From the NCBI GenBank assembly GCA_018899795.1, contig JAHIHJ010000387.1, positions 1-9,148 on the forward strand: 9,148 bases of DNA. Direction: 5' to 3'. Every line of letters begins with the position of its first letter. Within the stretch, counting starts at the first letter, position 1. Origin of the DNA: Methanobacteriota archaeon. GTDB lineage: Archaea > Halobacteriota > Methanosarcinia > Methanosarcinales > Methanoperedenaceae. A model generated the notes under the pieces. It had not been told where the DNA came from and made no database searches. It saw only the letters and a list, made by a program, of their open reading frames with translations. Of the stretch, positions 6,056-9,148 are shown piece by piece. A program made the position numbers and the translations under genes.

Positions 6056-6234
6056 TCCTGAGACGTATTTATTCTGAGTTCAGTTTTAACCGCGTCACGG
6101 GTTACGTTGTTATTGGAATAACTCGTAATAACATCGGTCGCTGAACTGACTGAATCATCAGCTCCTGCAACCGCAACTGCCGTTACCGCGGTCAAAACCA
6201 TTGCCACCAGCAATAAGGTTTTAATTCTTTTCAT
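6034..6234 (-). CDS. Signal-peptide N-terminal fragment of the repeat protein
   Basis: The 66-codon ORF starts MKRIKTLLLVAMVLTAVTAV. It has a basic n-region, a hydrophobic core at about 6-23 and a likely signal peptidase site after AVAGA (residue about 25). Residues 42-52 (NVTRDAVKTEL) are the first half of an 18-residue repeat. The sequence then leaves the repeat pattern (RINTSQERLQKQT) and stops at TGA 6036-6034. The rest of the unit and the following units are found one frame away. The simplest reading is the 5' end of a single exported repeat-protein gene that has lost one base. A palindromic TATA box lies at 6266-6277. There is no clear ribosome binding site, and the leader would be only about ten bases. 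Confidence 0.6.
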   Translation of the reverse strand: MKRIKTLLLVAMVLTAVTAVAVAGADDSVSSATDVITSYSNNNVTRDAVKTELRINTSQERLQKQT

Positions 6235-6265
6235 GTAAATACTGTTATTACTGTCAAAAGATACA

Positions 6266-6277
6266 GTTTATATAAAC
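6266..6277. promoter_or_regulatory. Palindromic TATA box GTTTATATAAAC
   Basis: This perfect 12-bp palindrome contains the archaeal TATA consensus on both strands. Leftward, it predicts a transcription start near 6245, giving a leader of about ten bases before the signal-peptide ORF. Rightward, it predicts a start near 6297, at a small ORF beginning with the ATG at 6296. The leftward assignment is the better supported one because of the gene it serves. Confidence 0.6.
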
Positions 6278-6295
6278 CTGGGAGAGAGATGCGAT

Positions 6296-6358
6296 ATGAA
6301 CAAATTAGATAGAACCCAAAAAATGGTAAAGGCAGTAGGGATACCCAAACGGGCTTAA
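6296..6358 (+). other. Candidate short leaderless ORF or small RNA
   Basis: A 20-codon ORF (MNKLDRTQKMVKAVGIPKRA) starts where the palindromic TATA box at 6266-6277 would place a rightward transcription start. After its TAA the frame is open for 13 more codons to a TGA at 6398-6400, and a hairpin/T-run follows. It could be a small protein, a non-coding RNA or chance. No family is recognised. Confidence 0.2.
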
Positions 6359-6393
6359 GAGACGCAGGCACCAGTTCTTAAATTTGTTAAAGG

Positions 6394-6416
6394 ATGGTGA
6401 AAATTATCATTTTTTT
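6394..6416 (+). terminator. Weak hairpin and T run, + strand
   Basis: ATGGTGA (6394-6400) can pair with TTATCAT (6404-6410), counting two G-U pairs, across a three-base loop. Seven Ts (6410-6416) follow. It would end any rightward transcript from the palindromic promoter. The stem is weak and the assignment tentative. Confidence 0.3.
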
Positions 6417-6453
6417 ATTAGTAAAGGGAACGGATAATATTGCAAACAACCGG

Positions 6454-7014
6454 CTAAAGGTGTCGTTTTAACTGGTAAAAAGAAAATATTGCCAAAAGGA
6501 TGAGCAGCAGGATGTACGGGAATTCAATTATCATGTCGAATAACGATACCCAGCTATCTTTGAAAACAAAACCTATATAAGTGTAAATTGAAACGTAAAG
6601 TAACTCACCCGATGCTGAATAAGCAAGAAATTTCCTGAACGAGTATTTGCTGAATCCCGATATGTAGTTTAACGGGGCGCCTAATCCGAGCAATAAAAAA
6701 CGGCTCAGGAATATACCCCACACTCCATATTTATTAAATAAATCTTTTCCGTATTCATATTTTTTTTCGATTTTTTCGTGCCTGTACATTTTTTCAGTAA
6801 AAACTTTTTCGAAATGTGATGCAGTAAAATATGCTGCAATGTCTCCCACGACCAACCCGAAAAATATCAGAAATACGATAAAAAAATAATCTTCGATCGT
6901 ACCCGACAGCGAGCCAGCAGCTATGATGATAAATGTTGCCCCAAGCGGTATGCCAAAGGGTGATAGAAGAGCTATGATAAGAAAGAAAAGAGGCAGATTC
7001 GAGGATAAATCCAT
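6454..7014 (-). CDS. DedA/VTT-family membrane protein
   Basis: The 186-residue product shows the DedA (VTT domain) pattern: an N-terminal hydrophobic re-entrant segment with FGIPLGATFIIIAAG (20-34), then a helix with GDIAAY (57-62). A cytoplasmic loop follows, then KYGVWGIFLSRF with the conserved R105, AP at 113-114, ISG at 118-120, and SGELLYVSIYTYIGF (135-149). Two terminal hydrophobic segments end in a basic tail. DedA proteins are lipid scramblases or transporters linked to membrane homeostasis. The substrate here cannot be told. Its ATG lies three bases after the stop of the small membrane-anchored gene upstream, so the two should be cotranscribed. No strong ribosome binding site is visible. 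The protein is slightly shorter than typical bacterial DedA (about 200-220 residues). Confidence 0.85.
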   Translation of the reverse strand: MDLSSNLPLFFLIIALLSPFGIPLGATFIIIAAGSLSGTIEDYFFIVFLIFFGLVVGDIAAYFTASHFEKVFTEKMYRHEKIEKKYEYGKDLFNKYGVWGIFLSRFLLLGLGAPLNYISGFSKYSFRKFLAYSASGELLYVSIYTYIGFVFKDSWVSLFDMIIEFPYILLLILLAIFSFYQLKRHL

Positions 7015-7017
7015 AAT

Positions 7018-7359
7018 CTATGTTCCCGGTTTTCCCTCTAAACTGTTCAATCTCTCAACCAATTGTGTGCAGTTAACGTTGTTTTCCTGGCAGAGTTTTC
7101 TGAGGTGTTTCATGTCATTTGTAAATGAGCCCTTAATCCCAATCTCATTATAGATGATCTCTTTTGGGATGCCGCTTCTATTCACAATGATATTGACGGT
7201 CATCCAGTCCTGGATGGTTTTGTTATCACTTTTCAGGTAATCCTTGTGCTGCTTCCATGTTTCATATTTTTGGATCGTCATGACAACGAACACGGCGGTC
7301 AAAAGTACTAATATAATAAGCAATAAAGACCAGAATATGAGCTTTCTCTTGTCTTTCAT
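7018..7359 (-). CDS. Small single-pass membrane protein with a WMT-type helical module
   Basis: The 113-residue product has a basic start, one membrane segment at about 8-28 and a soluble helical part. Residues 49-68 (IQDWMTVNIIVNRSGIPKE) and 84-106 resemble a small helical module. I recall its pattern W-M-T-x-x-x-I-A-x-x-x-G-(V/I)-P, followed about 20-25 residues later by a second helix-turn-helix-like half (L-x-x-I-A-x-x-x-G-V). It occurs as a tail or neighbour of membrane proteins. In the second half here, LRKLCQENNVNCTQLVERL, two cysteines (C90, C97) replace the usual residues. The gene sits three bases upstream of the DedA gene. A partner or regulatory role for that protein is a reasonable inference. 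No ribosome binding site is visible at the ATG. Confidence 0.6.
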   Translation of the reverse strand: MKDKRKLIFWSLLLIILVLLTAVFVVMTIQKYETWKQHKDYLKSDNKTIQDWMTVNIIVNRSGIPKEIIYNEIGIKGSFTNDMKHLRKLCQENNVNCTQLVERLNSLEGKPGT

Positions 7360-7421
7360 TAATCAATATTGGACATCATAATAGAAAAACATTATTCATT
7401 CGAATATGCCACAGGCTCACT

Positions 7422-7468
7422 TAAGAAAAATAAATAAGAAAAGAAGTTAAAAGCTTCTGCTTTTAACT
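7422..7468 (-). terminator. Terminator of the tuf-rps10 unit
   Basis: On the - strand AGTTAAAAGC (7468-7459) pairs perfectly with GCTTTTAACT (7454-7445) across a four-base loop. A T-rich run follows to about 7422. The last rps10 codon and its stop (AGT TAA) form the 5' arm of the stem. There is no T run on the other side, so it serves the - strand only. Confidence 0.7.
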
Positions 7469-7774
7469 CGTCAACACTATTTCTATACTGATATCTTTGG
7501 GCACCTGTATTCGCATTAACTGGCGAAGCGCCCTCTCATCTGCATCAAGATCGATGAGCCTCTTATGGACGCGCATCTCCCAGTGATCCCATGTTGAGCT
7601 ACCTTCGCCATCAGGCGATTTCCTGGTAGGAACAACAAGCCTTTTTGTAGGCAGCGGGACCGGACCTGAAATGCTAACACCGGTCTTTAACGCGATATCT
7701 CTGACCTGGGAACAGATCCCATCTAGCGTAGAGGGACTTGTCCCCGATAAACGTATCCTTGCTTTTTGAACCAT
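7463..7774 (-). CDS. rps10: Small ribosomal subunit protein uS10
   Basis: This 103-residue protein is the archaeal uS10, part of the head of the 30S subunit. It starts [18 protein letters not shown] and keeps the family core [20 protein letters not shown] (57-76 in the full protein), the loop that reaches into the 16S r[15 protein letters not shown] follows, then a final strand [13 protein letters not shown]. Length is normal for archaea. It lies 30 bases after tuf, matching the conserved archaeal str-operon order tuf-rps10, and so is probably cotranscribed from the promoter upstream of tuf. No strong ribosome binding site precedes the ATG. A hairpin terminator begins within its stop codon. 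Confidence 0.96.
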   Translation of the reverse strand: MVQKARIRLSGTSPSTLDGICSQVRDIALKTGVSISGPVPLPTKRLVVPTRKSPDGEGSSTWDHWEMRVHKRLIDLDADERALRQLMRIQVPKDISIEIVLTS

Positions 7775-7804
7775 AATACACCGTTTTAAAAAAAGGGTAA
7801 GGGA

Positions 7805-9073
7805 TTATATTCGGAGCTTAATGTCCTGGACCATGCCTGCTGCAATGGTCATACCCATATCCCGGATCGCAAAGCGTCCAAGTTGTGGGATCTCTTTTAC
7901 CTTTTCGATACACAGCGGTTTCATGGGCTTGATAACAACGATGGCTGCATCGCCAGCTTTTATGAAATCCGGGTTCTCAGCAGCGACCTGACCTGACTTG
8001 GGGTCAAGCTTCTTAAGGATCGCTGTGATCATGCCTGCGCACTGAGCGGTATGGCAGTGGATTACAGGTGTATATCCTGCTGCGATAGCGGACGGGTGCT
8101 GCAGAACAACGATCTGCGCTGTGAACTCTTCAGCAACGGATGGCGGTTTATCTGTATGACCACAAACGTCGCCGCGCCTGATGTCCTTCTTCTCAACGCC
8201 TCTCACGTTCCATCCGATGTTATCGCCCGGAACAGCCTCTTTGATTTCCTGGTGGTGCATCTCGATGGATTTGACTTCACCGACTGCCTTTGCGGGCATG
8301 AATATGATCTTGTCGCCAGGCTTCATCTTGCCGGTCTCGACGCGCCCTACTGGCACAGTGCCGATACCTGAGATGGTGTATGAGTCCTGCACAGGGATGC
8401 GAAGCGGTAATGTGACCGGTTTCTCCGGGATTTTGAGCAGGTCAAGCGCAGCCAGCAGTGTGGGTCCTGTGTACCATTTGGTGTTCTCGCTTGGTTTTGA
8501 GAGGTTGTCTCCCTTGAACGCTGATGTCGGGATGAAGTTCATATCATCTGGTTTGTAACCTACCATTTTAAGGAGTGTGGAAAGTTCAGCCTTTACTGCA
8601 TCGAATTTTGCCTTGTCAAAGTTGACCTCATCCATTTTGTTAATAGAGATGATCAGCTGTGTGATACCAAGGGTTCTTGAAAGGAACACGTGTTCTTTGG
8701 TCTGCGACTGTACGCCATCCTTGCCTGAGCATACAAGTATTGCTGCATCTGCCTGGGAAGCGCCCGTGATCATGTTCTTGACAAAGTCCCTGTGTCCGGG
8801 ACAGTCCACTATAGTGAAATAGTATTTTGCGGTATCGAATCTCTGATGCGCTACATCGATCGTGATACCTCTATCCCTCTCTTCCTTGAGAGAGTCCATT
8901 ACCCATGCGAAAACGAAGGATTCTTTACCTTTCGCTTTTGCTTCTTCTTTATACTTTTCGATTATGTGCGGTGGCACAGCGCCAGTTTCAAACAATAACC
9001 GTCCTACGAGAGTTGATTTCCCGTGGTCGATATGCCCGATAACTGCTAAATTTAAATGTGGTTTCTCTGCCAT
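7805..9073 (-). CDS. tuf: Translation elongation factor 1-alpha (archaeal EF-Tu)
   Basis: This 422-residue GTPase delivers aminoacyl-tRNA to the ribosome. The G domain has the P-loop GHIDHGKS (13-20), the switch I segment RGITID with T71, DCPGH (90-94), NKMD (145-148) and SAF (184-186). The archaeal/eukaryotic insert around 34-64 ([17 protein letters not shown]) is present. Two beta-barrel domains follow, with [17 protein letters not shown] (232-248) in domain 2 and the [10 protein letters not shown] signature (400-409) in domain 3. Length is typical. The ATG at 9073 has a GGAG ribosome binding site seven bases upstream. uS10 follows after 30 bases. In archaeal genomes aEF-2 often lies upstream; here that would be beyond the window. 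Confidence 0.98.
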   Translation of the reverse strand: MAEKPHLNLAVIGHIDHGKSTLVGRLLFETGAVPPHIIEKYKEEAKAKGKESFVFAWVMDSLKEERDRGITIDVAHQRFDTAKYYFTIVDCPGHRDFVKNMITGASQADAAILVCSGKDGVQSQTKEHVFLSRTLGITQLIISINKMDEVNFDKAKFDAVKAELSTLLKMVGYKPDDMNFIPTSAFKGDNLSKPSENTKWYTGPTLLAALDLLKIPEKPVTLPLRIPVQDSYTISGIGTVPVGRVETGKMKPGDKIIFMPAKAVGEVKSIEMHHQEIKEAVPGDNIGWNVRGVEKKDIRRGDVCGHTDKPPSVAEEFTAQIVVLQHPSAIAAGYTPVIHCHTAQCAGMITAILKKLDPKSGQVAAENPDFIKAGDAAIVVIKPMKPLCIEKVKEIPQLGRFAIRDMGMTIAAGMVQDIKLRI

Positions 9074-9128
9074 GATATTTCTCCTATAATTCTTTTGAAA
9101 TAATGTTTTGTGTCCGTATTGTTGTTTT

Positions 9129-9140
9129 GGTTTTTAAACC
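9129..9140 (-). promoter_or_regulatory. Putative TATA box upstream of tuf
   Basis: On the - strand the sequence reads GGTTTAAAAACC, an A/T-rich near-palindrome about 60 bases before the tuf ATG. TATA spacing would give a leader of roughly 30 bases carrying the ribosome binding site at 9081-9084. An upstream gene may read through, so this could be an internal promoter. Confidence 0.35.
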
Positions 9141-9148
9141 TTCCGTTA

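Noticed and set aside
6037..6079. Programmed -1 frameshift signal between the signal-peptide ORF and the repeat ORF
   Set aside because: I found no X-XXY-YYZ slippery heptamer in the 0 frame and no clear downstream hairpin, so a lost base is the simpler explanation.

Overview
The window looks like euryarchaeal chromosome. Elongation factor 1-alpha (tuf) is followed directly by ribosomal protein uS10 of archaeal type, as in archaeal str operons. TATA-like boxes precede several genes, starts are often leaderless or weakly ribosome-bound, and there is a bacterial-type MutS of the sort found in Methanosarcinales and haloarchaea. The style of the proteins, including a lipoprotein and a cytochrome c-assembly-like membrane protein, suggests a Methanosarcinales or ANME-2/Methanoperedens relative. 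That placement is inference, not a database result.

Left end (1-1096, + strand): about 370 bases of intergenic DNA rich in short inverted and pseudo-tandem repeats lead into a two-gene MNT-HEPN toxin-antitoxin locus. The MNT nucleotidyltransferase antitoxin, with an N-terminal winged helix, appears intact. The HEPN toxin gene is cut to 60 codons and lacks its catalytic region. Two identical-geometry inverted repeats (GTTCA-N6-TGAAC, 20 bp apart) cover the predicted start region of the antitoxin gene and are probably its own operators.

Middle (1089-4740, - strand): a six-helix membrane protein with CcmC-like topology lies upstream of full-length mutS, probably in one transcript. A 35-codon ORF overlaps the mutS stop codon. 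Further upstream is a small lipoprotein gene that ends in a clear hairpin/T-tract terminator.

Secreted-protein locus (4737-6234, - strand): this is the most unusual part. A signal peptide ORF, an ORF of 18-residue repeats and a coiled-coil ORF follow one another, each shifted by one base in the same sense, and the last carries an in-frame TAA. Restoring one base at each junction and one sense codon at the TAA gives a single continuous frame of 500 codons. It would run from the signal peptide to a stop that overlaps the lipoprotein start. The first frameshift is strongly supported because the restored base recreates the 18-residue periodicity. The second is only suggestive. The locus is either a decaying surface-protein gene or carries sequence errors.

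Right end (6266-9148): a palindromic TATA box may serve both the secreted-protein locus and a short rightward transcript. Next come a DedA-family membrane protein with a small membrane-anchored partner, then rps10 (with a hairpin terminator built over its stop codon) and tuf, all on the - strand.
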